Origin: an uncultured Collinsella sp.
Lineage (GTDB): Bacteria > Actinomycetota > Coriobacteriia > Coriobacteriales > Coriobacteriaceae
Direction of reading: 5' to 3'
Assembly: GCA_938045085.1 (NCBI GenBank)
Contig: CALINZ010000295.1
Span: forward strand, 1-7,248
DNA: 7,248 nt
Shown here: piece by piece, positions 1-5,951 of the stretch
Position numbering within the stretch: position 1 is the stretch's first letter
How the letters are laid out: each line of letters starts with the position of its first letter
The notes under the pieces: generated by a model
What the model was told of the DNA's origin: nothing
Databases searched by the model: none
Seen by the model: only the letters and a program-made list of their open reading frames with translations
Made by a program: the position numbers and the translations under genes

Positions 1-2
1 TG

Positions 3-35
3 GCTGATGATCTGTTCGCGACAAAGACTCGATAG
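3..35 (+). CDS. Possible C-terminal end of an upstream gene (partial)
   Basis: Reading plus-strand frame 3, the first bases encode ADDLFATKTR followed by a TAG stop at 33-35. The short acidic-to-basic ending looks like an ordinary protein C-terminus, and the inverted repeat at 58-130 would lie just downstream of it. Ten codons are too few to identify a family or even to prove coding, and frame 1 is also open (to a TAG at 37-39). The rest of 36-57 shows nothing recognisable. Confidence 0.2.
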   Translation, partial: ADDLFATKTR

Positions 36-57
36 GTAGCCCCCTCTATGACCTTTT

Positions 58-130
58 ATAAGTTGCGGTGAAATAGGGACTAAATTTGGGGTTGAATCGT
101 TTAAACAGTCCCTATTTCACCGCAACTTAT
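58..130. repeat. 73-bp element with 24-bp perfect inverted arms
   Basis: Bases 58-81 and 107-130 are exact reverse complements (24 bp), separated by a 25-nt AT-rich spacer that contains the 8-bp palindrome GTTTAAAC at 99-106. Each arm carries the core GGTGAAATAGGGAC. There is no T-run directly after either arm, so it is not a standard intrinsic terminator. The size and symmetry fit a dispersed intergenic palindrome (REP- or MITE-like), or a strong hairpin that protects or ends transcripts. No flanking target-site duplication is evident. Confidence 0.85.
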
Positions 131-140
131 GGGAGGGATA

Positions 141-178
141 GAAAAAAGGCGGAGGCCCTGGGGAGGGACTCCGCCTTA
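141..178 (-). terminator. Rho-independent terminator of the PTS permease gene
   Basis: Read on the minus strand, a 9-bp stem (AAGGCGGAG at 146-154 with CTCCGCCTT at 169-177) carries an inner 4-bp stem (156-159 with 164-167) beyond one mismatch, closed by a 4-nt loop. The stem is followed by a run of six U in the minus-strand RNA (142-147). It begins about 36 nt past the PTS stop codon. The arrangement is classic and suggests the PTS gene is transcribed as a single-gene unit or is last in its transcript. Confidence 0.9.
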
Positions 179-213
179 TATACAGGGGGCGATGTTATTC
201 GCGGGCTGGGGGA

Positions 214-2283
214 TTAGACCAGGCGGGCGTTGATCGTCTTGGCGATCTCGGCGGCGTCGGTGGAACCCTTGACGGTGGCACGGAAGTCCTCGTCCATGAG
301 CGCCTCGGCGACCTTGGACAGGATCTTAAGGTGCGTGGTGCCGGCCTGGGCACCCGGGATGAGCAGCGCGATGGCCACGTTGACGGGAGCGCCGTCCATG
401 GTGTCCCAACCGGTCACACCGGACTCGTCCTTGACGACGATGACTGCAGCCTCGGTAATGGCGTCGGACTTGGCATGCGGGATGGCGAAGCCCTCCATCA
501 TGCCCGTGGTGCCCTCGGCCTCGCGGGCCAGGAAGGCGTTCATCACGGCGTCGGCGTCGCTGGCGATACCGGCCTTGACAGCCTGGTTGGAAACGAAGCT
601 CAGAGCCTCGTCACGAGAAGCGAAGTCCTCGGCGACAAAGACATTCTCGACCTTCACGAAGTCGGCAGCCTCGGCCTTGGGGGCCTCGACGGCAGCGGCC
701 TTGGGGGCCTCAACGGACTTGGCTACAGGAGCGGCCTTCTGATTCTTCTCGAAGTCGTACTTCTTGAAGGCCACGAACAGGATGCCACCGACCACAGCGC
801 CGATGAGGATCGCGAGGACCCACAGCGGACCGTTCTCGACAACGGGCAGGACCAGGAAGCCGCCGTGAGGCGCCGGATCGTGAACGTTGAAGAAGATGGT
901 CAAGATGGAAGCGATGGAAGAACCGAGCATCATGATGGGCATGACGGGCCAGATGTTCTTGGTCATGAACGGAATGGCGCCCTCGGTGATGTGGGTGCAA
1001 CCAAGGATGAGGTTGACGATACCGGCGTCATGATCCTCCTGGCTGAAGTACTTCTTGCCGACAACGACGGCGAAGGTGGTGATCAGCGGCGGAACGATGC
1101 AAGCGGCGGAGACGGCAGCCATGAAGTTGGTGCCGAAGTTGTAGGTCTCGGTGCGGGGGCAGAAGGTGGTGGACAGGGCAATAGCGATGGGAGGAACCAT
1201 GCCGCCCACCATGACGGCGGCCATCACCTCGTAGTTACCGGAGGCAAGAGCTGCGGTGCCAAAGACGTAGGCTGCCTTGTTGACCGGGCCGCCCATATCA
1301 AAGGCGCACATGCAGCCGATGGCCAGGCCAAGGATCACCGGACCGGAGTTACCGAGGCTCTGCAGGAAATCCATCATACCCTGGTTAATGGCAGCCATGG
1401 GGCCGGAAATACCGAGCATGACCAGGCCGACGATGGCGGTAGAGCACAGCGGATACAGGAAGATTGCCTTCAGGCCATTAAGGCTCGCGGGAATTTTAGA
1501 GAAAACCTTCTCGAGCAGCAGGATGACATAGCCGGCGAGGAAGCCGCCGACGATGCCGCCCAGGAAGCCGAAGCCCACGCCGGCGCCACCGGCGTCGATC
1601 ATGCCGGTCTCGGCGTTAACAGGCAGGCCCTGGATGGCAATCATACCGGCAACGAAACCGGGGACGAGCGCCGGGCGCTTGCCGATGGATTCGGCGATGT
1701 AGGCGGAAAGCACCGGAACCATGAGGTTCATGGCGATGCCGCCGATGATCTTGAGCATCGCAGCAAAGCTGTTGTAGTCGGCAGCCGTCGAATCAAAGGA
1801 CGTGATGCCCCACAGGAACGAAATGGCGGTCAGAACACCACCGGCAACGACGAAGACCAGCATGTGGCTGACGCCGTTCATGAGGTGCTTGTAGATGACG
1901 TGGCCGATGGACTCCTTCTCCTCGACCTCGTCCTCGACATCGGCGGCAGCGGCAACCTTGTCGTCGCCCTTGGCGGCGAGCGCGCGGTCGATCAGCTTAC
2001 CAGCAGCCTCGACAGACAGGGCCTTGGAAACACCAACGGAAACCATGGGCTTACCGGCGAAACGCTCAGCCTGGACATCCTTATCGGCTGCGACGACGAC
2101 GGCCTTGGCACCGGCGATCTCGCTCTTGGTGAGCTCGTTCTCGACACCGACCTGGCCATGAGTCTCGACCTTAATGGTCAGACCGCGCTCGGCAGCTGCC
2201 TTCTCCAGCGCCTCCTTCGCCATGAAGGTGTGCGCAATGCCGGTCGGGCAACCGGTCGCGGCGATGATGTCAAACTTAGCCAT
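214..2283 (-). CDS. Fructose/mannose-type PTS permease, fused EIIB-EIIC-EIIA
   Basis: This membrane permease imports a sugar while phosphorylating it, using phosphate passed from HPr to IIA to IIB. The 689-residue protein has three domains. A fructose-type IIB (about 1-105) carries the phospho-accepting Cys12 in ATGCPTGIAHT. A hydrophobic IIC (about 128-508) shows the family motifs DMGGPVNKAAY (329-339) and ITEGAIPF (432-439). A C-terminal IIA (about 541-689) carries the predicted phospho-accepting His603 in GFAIPHAKS. An Ala/Pro/Lys/Glu linker with a duplicated eight-residue unit joins IIC to IIA. The ATG at 2283 is chosen because AAGGAGGG lies just upstream and MAKFDIIAATG is a normal IIB start; a longer in-frame opening to 2355 crosses leader hairpins. 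The B-C-A order recalls Bacillus ManP rather than the A-B-C order of many FruA proteins, and no fruK or manA lies beside it. Membership of the fructose superfamily is secure; the exact sugar is not. Confidence 0.93.
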   Translation of the reverse strand: MAKFDIIAATGCPTGIAHTFMAKEALEKAAAERGLTIKVETHGQVGVENELTKSEIAGAKAVVVAADKDVQAERFAGKPMVSVGVSKALSVEAAGKLIDRALAAKGDDKVAAAADVEDEVEEKESIGHVIYKHLMNGVSHMLVFVVAGGVLTAISFLWGITSFDSTAADYNSFAAMLKIIGGIAMNLMVPVLSAYIAESIGKRPALVPGFVAGMIAIQGLPVNAETGMIDAGGAGVGFGFLGGIVGGFLAGYVILLLEKVFSKIPASLNGLKAIFLYPLCSTAIVGLVMLGISGPMAAINQGMMDFLQSLGNSGPVILGLAIGCMCAFDMGGPVNKAAYVFGTAALASGNYEVMAAVMVGGMVPPIAIALSTTFCPRTETYNFGTNFMAAVSAACIVPPLITTFAVVVGKKYFSQEDHDAGIVNLILGCTHITEGAIPFMTKNIWPVMPIMMLGSSIASILTIFFNVHDPAPHGGFLVLPVVENGPLWVLAILIGAVVGGILFVAFKKYDFEKNQKAAPVAKSVEAPKAAAVEAPKAEAADFVKVENVFVAEDFASRDEALSFVSNQAVKAGIASDADAVMNAFLAREAEGTTGMMEGFAIPHAKSDAITEAAVIVVKDESGVTGWDTMDGAPVNVAIALLIPGAQAGTTHLKILSKVAEALMDEDFRATVKGSTDAAEIAKTINARLV
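673..716. repeat. 24-bp near-perfect tandem duplication in the IIC-IIA linker
   Basis: The 20-mers at 673-692 and 697-716 differ at a single base and are offset by 24 bp. In the protein this gives two VEAPKA units, eight residues apart, in the flexible Ala/Pro/Lys linker that tethers IIA to IIC. Such in-frame repeats can expand or contract and alter linker length without disturbing the folded domains. Confidence 0.85.
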
Positions 2284-2287
2284 GTGT

Positions 2288-2295
2288 CCCTCCTT
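2288..2295 (-). promoter_or_regulatory. Shine-Dalgarno site fixing the PTS gene start
   Basis: On the minus strand AAGGAGGG ends four nucleotides before the ATG at 2283. It is a near-perfect match to the anti-16S sequence and decides the start in favour of 2283 over the longer open frame reaching 2355. Confidence 0.85.
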
Positions 2296-2304
2296 CTTGA
2301 GTAC

Positions 2305-2345
2305 AGCGCCCTCGGGCGCTCCCCTACACGCGCTTCGATGCGCGT
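2305..2345 (-). promoter_or_regulatory. Two hairpins in the PTS mRNA leader
   Basis: In the minus-strand RNA a 6-bp hairpin (2340-2345 with 2328-2333, 6-nt loop) is followed by another 6-bp hairpin (2315-2320 with 2305-2310, tetraloop CGAG), ending nine nucleotides before the Shine-Dalgarno site. The 3' arm of the second (GGCGCU) could instead pair with AGCGC in the 3' arm of the first, so two folds are conceivable. No RAT/LicT-type antiterminator site or known riboswitch core is recognisable. A regulatory role is inference only. Confidence 0.4.
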
Positions 2346-2410
2346 TTTTCCACAACTGAAAGATACCAACCTACCGTCCGCGTGAGAAGAGACAAGGCGC
2401 AATTCTCCGG

Positions 2411-2448
2411 TGAAAGGTTCTTTCATAACCGTAAACGGCAAGTGAAAG
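2411..2448. promoter_or_regulatory. Candidate operator dyads between the PTS gene and its regulator
   Basis: TGAAAG-GTT-CTTTCA at 2411-2425 is a perfect 6-bp dyad. Its right half, CTTTCA at 2420-2425, also pairs with TGAAAG at 2443-2448 to form a wider dyad centred on CCGTAAACGG (2429-2438). A third TGAAA-like half-site lies at 2464-2468. RpiR-family proteins bind inverted repeats through dimeric HTH domains, so this is the best operator candidate for the adjacent regulator. Binding is not demonstrated. Confidence 0.45.
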
Positions 2449-2475
2449 TTTACCATCAACACTTGAAACGGCAAG
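2433..2475. repeat. Direct repeat AAACGGCAAG, two copies 33 bp apart
   Basis: The 10-mer AAACGGCAAG occurs at 2433-2442 and again at 2466-2475. The start-to-start distance of 33 bp is about three helical turns, which would place bound proteins on the same DNA face. Both copies lie in the divergent spacer, overlapping the operator-like dyads and a possible PTS promoter. Confidence 0.6.
2447..2474 (-). promoter_or_regulatory. Possible promoter for the PTS gene
   Basis: On the minus strand TTGCCG (2469-2474) and TAAACT (2447-2452) are separated by 16 bp; each matches the sigma-70 consensus at four of six positions. The -10 overlaps the TGAAAG half-site at 2443-2448, which would suit repression. 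It is weak on its own, and other placements in this spacer cannot be excluded. Confidence 0.3.
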
Positions 2476-2501
2476 GTGTATCTTGTAATTGAAAATGCCC
2501 G

Positions 2502-2507
2502 TATACT
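2502..2507 (+). promoter_or_regulatory. -10 box of the rpiR-family gene
   Basis: TATACT matches the -10 consensus at five of six positions and would give a leader of about 42 nt before the ATG at 2556. No good -35 is seen: the hexamer at the 17-bp distance (2479-2484) is poor, so the promoter may need help or be weak. Its position immediately before the ATG at 2508 argues that this upstream ATG is not the translation start. Confidence 0.5.
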
Positions 2508-2544
2508 ATGGCATTGCAAATCAAGTTAGATTTTCATGCCAACC

Positions 2545-2549
2545 AGGAG
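2545..2549 (+). promoter_or_regulatory. Shine-Dalgarno site fixing the rpiR-family gene start
   Basis: AGGAG lies six nucleotides before the ATG at 2556. The alternative in-frame ATG at 2508 has no such site and would lie at or before the probable transcription start. Confidence 0.75.
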
Positions 2550-2555
2550 CCATCC

Positions 2556-3413
2556 ATGACCGATAGTAGCAAAAGCGCACTTTCCCTCATTAGTACCCAC
2601 CAGGGATACAGCGAGTCCGAGCAGCGCATTGTCGACTATATATTGGAGCACCAGTCCGAGGCGCCACGCCTCACGGCGGCTCAGCTCTCGCGCGCTGCCG
2701 CCACGTCCGAGGCGACCGTTTCGCGTTTCTGCCGCAAGCTGGGCTTTGGCAGCTTCCGCAGCTTTCAGTTTTCGTTGGCGCGCGACTTAGAGAGTCAGCG
2801 CAACGAGGGCCTGACCGACGAGGTCTCGCTCGACAACATGGAGCAGAGCCTTAAAAATATCCTCGCCGCCAAGGTGAGTGAGCTTAATGCGACCATCGAC
2901 GGCATTGATCACGACACGTTGGCCGCAGTTGTACACGCGCTTAAGAATGCCGGCGTTATTGAGTTTGCGGCCGTAGGCAACACCAACGCCGTCGCGCTCG
3001 ACGCGACGTTCAAGTTCTCGCAGCTGGGCCTTCGTTGCATGGCAAGCACCATCAGCGAGACCTCGATTGGTTTTGCGCTCACGCTGCGCCCCGGTGACGT
3101 TATCGTGCTGATCTCAAACTCCGGCAAGTCGCGCCGTCTGAATCGCATGGCAAAAGCGGCTCGCGACTGCGGCGCAACCGTAGTCGTCATCAGCAGCGAC
3201 AGCAAATCCCCGCTCGCGCGCCTGGCAGACCACACCTTTAATACCGTCAACCACGAAGCACTACTGACAACGGGCGACTTCGCGTTCTCCAAGATGAGCG
3301 CCACGATGATCATCGAGGTCATCTACAACTTCCTGCTGCCCGAGATTGAAGACGCTCGCGAGCATATCAGCTACTACGAGGAGCTCATCCAGCCGGATAA
3401 GGTCGTTGAGTAA
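2556..3413 (+). CDS. RpiR/MurR-family transcriptional regulator (HTH plus SIS)
   Basis: This is a cytoplasmic, DNA-binding sugar-phosphate sensor of 285 residues, normal for the family. The N-terminal HTH_6 domain (about 1-77) includes AATSEATVSRFCRKLGF (48-64) as the turn and recognition helix. The SIS phosphosugar-binding domain (about 120-255) shows the glycine-containing loop VGNTNAVALD (140-149) and the signature ISNSGKS (186-192), with the Ser residues expected to contact sugar phosphate. The start at 2556 is preferred over an in-frame ATG at 2508 because of the AGGAG six bases upstream and a -10 box at 2502-2507. It is divergent from the PTS permease, which suggests that it controls that gene in response to the imported sugar phosphate. 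Whether it represses or activates, and which ligand it binds, cannot be read from the sequence. The family call is firm; the target is inferred. Confidence 0.92.
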   Translation: MTDSSKSALSLISTHQGYSESEQRIVDYILEHQSEAPRLTAAQLSRAAATSEATVSRFCRKLGFGSFRSFQFSLARDLESQRNEGLTDEVSLDNMEQSLKNILAAKVSELNATIDGIDHDTLAAVVHALKNAGVIEFAAVGNTNAVALDATFKFSQLGLRCMASTISETSIGFALTLRPGDVIVLISNSGKSRRLNRMAKAARDCGATVVVISSDSKSPLARLADHTFNTVNHEALLTTGDFAFSKMSATMIIEVIYNFLLPEIEDAREHISYYEELIQPDKVVE

Positions 3414-3421
3414 AACGCGTA

Positions 3422-3454
3422 GTGGGACAAAAATTTCAGTCTATTTTGTCCCAC
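3422..3454. repeat. 11-bp inverted repeat between convergent genes
   Basis: GTGGGACAAAA (3422-3432) and TTTTGTCCCAC (3444-3454) form a perfect 11-bp stem with an 11-nt loop. It sits between the stops of the rpiR-family gene and recN, so it could end both transcripts. However, the A/T runs lie inside the stem next to the loop, and neither strand has a U-run after the hairpin, so it is an atypical terminator. It may instead be a dispersed intergenic palindrome. Confidence 0.7.
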
Positions 3455-3472
3455 CAACACCGCTGATACGAC

Positions 3473-5101
3473 CTAACCTCGAGCTTCTTCAAGCATCTGC
3501 TTGGCATGCGCAAGACTTGCCTCCGATTGGTCGCCGCTGAGCATGCGGGCAATCTCGGCAGTGCGAGCATCCCCAGCCACCTCATCCAGATGCGTCTGGG
3601 GAACGTCGCCGGGCTCTTTACTGACCACGTAGTGCTTGTCGGCCATAACCGCAACCTGCGCCAGGTGTGTTACGACGATGACCTGATGCGTGGCGGCAAG
3701 ATCGGCCAGCACACCAGCAAGAGCGCGGGCCGTGGAGCCGCCGACACCAGCATCGACCTCGTCAAACACCAGCGTATCGACACCGTCCGCGTTACCGAGG
3801 ACAACCTTACTTGCCAACATGACGCGGCTGAGCTCGCCGCCCGACGCAATGCGGCGCAGGGGACGTGGAGTCAAACCGGCACCGCTGCGGTATAGCAGCT
3901 CGTAGCTCGAAGGACCAACGGGCGTCCACTCAGCACGGGGAAGATCACGCGACTCCCAGACGAGCTCGGCGCCGCCCATCTCCAGGCGAGCCATCTGGCG
4001 GCAAACCTCGTGGCAGAAGCGCGGGGCCGCCATATTGCGAGCGCGCTTAAGTGCCTTGGCAGCGGCAAACAACTCGTGCTCGGCGCTCCCGAGTGCCTCA
4101 CGCGCCTTTCTGATCTGTTCATCGCCATCATCGACCAGGGACAGCAGCTCTTGCGAGCGATCGCGCATGGCAAAAACATCGTCCATGGTAGGACCCCACT
4201 GACGCAGCAGGCCCTTGAGGTCGGAATACCGTTCACGCATGCGAGCGAGCTCGCACGGATCGAAGGCGACGCCATCGCGATAGGCACGAAGTTCGTTCGC
4301 GCAATCCTCAAGGGAGATACAGGCATCCGAAAGCAAATCGGCAATGTCGCCAAGTTTGCGATCGACGGAAGCCATACGGGAAAGCTCTGCCACGGCGCTG
4401 TTCACGGCATCGAGCGCTCCCCCTTCAGAGGCAAGCGATGCATGGGCATCGTTAGCCGTGGCAACCAGTACCTCGGCATGTTCGGAGCGCGGCAGCAGTT
4501 CCTCGAGTTCCTCATACTCGCCCGGTTTGGGGTCGACCTCGCCGATGCGCTCGAGCGCAAAGCGCGCTTCCTCGACGCGGCTTCCCTGCGCACGCGAGGT
4601 CTCTTCGACACGTCGAACCTCCTTAGCGGCAGCGCGCGAAGCCTTAAAGCAGGCGCGGTAGTGCTCGAGCGCCTCGAGTGCAGGGCGCCCTGCCCAGGCA
4701 TCGACCATCGCAACATGATGCGCCGGATCGAGCAAGCGCTGGTGCTCGTGTTGGCCGCACAGATCCACCATCACGCCAACGCGCTCCGAAAGCTCGCGCA
4801 CACTGGCGATGCGGCCGTCAATCTTCACGCGGCTGCGGCCCTCGGCAGAAAGACTGCGCTGCACGGTGAAGCCCTCCGTGTCGTGCGGGCCGTCAAACAG
4901 GCGCGCCTCGACGCTCGCCAGCGCCTCGCCCTCGCGCACCGTAGACGAATCCGCGCGCTCACCCAAAATAAGCTTGAGGGCCGAGAGCAGCGCGGTCTTG
5001 CCGGCGCCGGTCTCGCCGGTCAGGACAGTCAGGCCAGCACTCGGCAGCAGCGTCGCCTCGCGAATGAGCGCAATGTTAGAAACCTGCAGCTCATCGATCA
5101 T
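3473..5101 (-). CDS. recN: DNA repair protein RecN
   Basis: RecN is an SMC-like ATPase that acts early at DNA double-strand breaks, bringing ends or sister DNA together for RecA-dependent repair. The 542-residue protein is close to the usual 550-575. The ATPase head is split between the two ends. The N-terminal part has Walker A GETGAGKT (29-36) and the RecN-typical GQHEHQ (116-121). The C-terminal part has the ABC signature ASGGELSR (419-426), Walker B LVFDEVDAGVGG (444-455) and the switch VTHLAQVA (477-484). Between them, about 140-390, is a charged helical stretch expected to form the coiled coil. The start at 5101 has GGAG six bases upstream and overlaps the end of nadK by 11 nt, implying translational coupling. 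It is the last gene of the nusB-xseB-tlyA-nadK-recN unit. No LexA-type box is needed or seen at this internal position. Confidence 0.97.
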   Translation of the reverse strand: MIDELQVSNIALIREATLLPSAGLTVLTGETGAGKTALLSALKLILGERADSSTVREGEALASVEARLFDGPHDTEGFTVQRSLSAEGRSRVKIDGRIASVRELSERVGVMVDLCGQHEHQRLLDPAHHVAMVDAWAGRPALEALEHYRACFKASRAAAKEVRRVEETSRAQGSRVEEARFALERIGEVDPKPGEYEELEELLPRSEHAEVLVATANDAHASLASEGGALDAVNSAVAELSRMASVDRKLGDIADLLSDACISLEDCANELRAYRDGVAFDPCELARMRERYSDLKGLLRQWGPTMDDVFAMRDRSQELLSLVDDGDEQIRKAREALGSAEHELFAAAKALKRARNMAAPRFCHEVCRQMARLEMGGAELVWESRDLPRAEWTPVGPSSYELLYRSGAGLTPRPLRRIASGGELSRVMLASKVVLGNADGVDTLVFDEVDAGVGGSTARALAGVLADLAATHQVIVVTHLAQVAVMADKHYVVSKEPGDVPQTHLDEVAGDARTAEIARMLSGDQSEASLAHAKQMLEEARG

Positions 5102-5951
5102 GACGGACTCCGTAGAATACGCGGCTCACCGAGTTATAGAAGCTCTCGGGGCCGTAATCCAGCAGCAACACATCTCCGGGCCCGCGGCGCACCGCCACGC
5201 TCTCAACGGTGCCATCGCAGGTAATAAACTGTCCATCGATAGCGATTGCCGGAACACTCGGACGGTCATCAGACATAAAGATTTCGACGACATCACTTGG
5301 CGAAGTCAAGAAGGCACGGGCCTGAATGGTGTGCGGTGCAATGGGTACGCAGACCATGCCCGTATAGTCGGGGCTCACGATGGGGCCGCCGGCACTGAGC
5401 GCGTAACCCGTAGAACCAGTCGCCGTGGACACGACCACGCCGTCGCCACGCAGTCGGTCGATATGGTGGCCCGACACCGTGATGTCGAACTCGACCATAT
5501 CGGACAGGGGGCCGCGCGTAAGCGCCATGTCGTTGAGGGCGAAGGTGCGCACGACATCCTTCGTACCGTCTTCGCGCACGGACACGATATCCGCGGCGAT
5601 GGTGGCGCGACGGCTCACGTGCAGCTCGCCGGAAAGGGCGTCGCTCACGACCTGCAGAATGTCGCGCTCCTCGGGGCTCGCAGCAGTTAAAAAGCCCAGG
5701 TGACCATAGGAAAGACCGAGGATAGGAATCTCGCGATGGTTGAGGATGCGGGCAGCGCGCAGCAACGTACCGTCACCGCCGAGCGTAATGACCAGATCGG
5801 AGCCGTCAATATCAGGCGTGCTCTGAATCTTCGATCGCTGGTCGGCAGCCCATGCGACCTCATAGCCCTGGCGCGTCAGCCAAAGCTCAAGCATCAGGCC
5901 GCTCTCGACCGCCTCTTGTTTGTAGTAATTGGGAACCAGAAAGACCTTCAT
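5091..5951 (-). CDS. nadK: NAD kinase
   Basis: This cytosolic enzyme phosphorylates NAD at the adenosine 2'-hydroxyl with ATP or polyphosphate to make NADP. The 286-residue protein has the normal length and both family motifs: GGDGT at 58-62, with the catalytic Asp60, and TATGSTGYALSAGGP at 176-190. The usual Asn-Glu pair that contacts NAD appears as Asn140-Asp141 (ALNDMAL), and the usual TAY is TGY (181-183); both are mild changes next to the NAD site. The start ATG overlaps the tlyA stop as ATGA, and no strong Shine-Dalgarno site precedes it, so expression probably depends on re-initiation after tlyA. The 3' end overlaps recN by 11 nt. The tlyA-nadK-recN order is the same as in mycobacteria. 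Confidence 0.96.
   Translation of the reverse strand: MKVFLVPNYYKQEAVESGLMLELWLTRQGYEVAWAADQRSKIQSTPDIDGSDLVITLGGDGTLLRAARILNHREIPILGLSYGHLGFLTAASPEERDILQVVSDALSGELHVSRRATIAADIVSVREDGTKDVVRTFALNDMALTRGPLSDMVEFDITVSGHHIDRLRGDGVVVSTATGSTGYALSAGGPIVSPDYTGMVCVPIAPHTIQARAFLTSPSDVVEIFMSDDRPSVPAIAIDGQFITCDGTVESVAVRRGPGDVLLLDYGPESFYNSVSRVFYGVRHDR

Noticed and set aside
2328..2349. Plus-strand hairpin followed by TTTTT as an intrinsic terminator
   Set aside because: No plus-strand gene lies upstream for it to terminate; it falls in the leader of the minus-strand PTS gene, where the T-run precedes the hairpin rather than following it.
2284..2355. A 24-residue N-terminal extension of the PTS protein
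   Set aside because: The frame is open, but the region forms two hairpins and the strong Shine-Dalgarno site directly precedes the ATG at 2283, where the normal IIB domain begins.
331..2385. A 684-codon open frame on the plus strand opposite the PTS gene
   Set aside because: Its translation is dominated by Gly, Asp, His and Ala with no recognisable domain. It is the mirror of a real, motif-rich gene whose GC-rich third codon positions suppress stops on the other strand. It has no ribosome binding site that would set it apart.
2508..2555. A 16-residue N-terminal extension of the RpiR-family regulator
   Set aside because: The upstream ATG directly follows a -10 box (2502-2507) and has no ribosome binding site; AGGAG before 2556 supports the shorter protein.
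4010..5224. A 404-codon open frame on the plus strand opposite recN and the end of nadK
   Set aside because: It is antisense to RecN, which carries all expected ATPase motifs. The translation is Arg/Ala/His-rich and crosses a real gene junction, as expected of a shadow frame.
4809..5690. A 293-codon open frame on the plus strand opposite recN/nadK
   Set aside because: It is a shadow frame spanning two well-supported minus-strand genes, with no domain or start signal.
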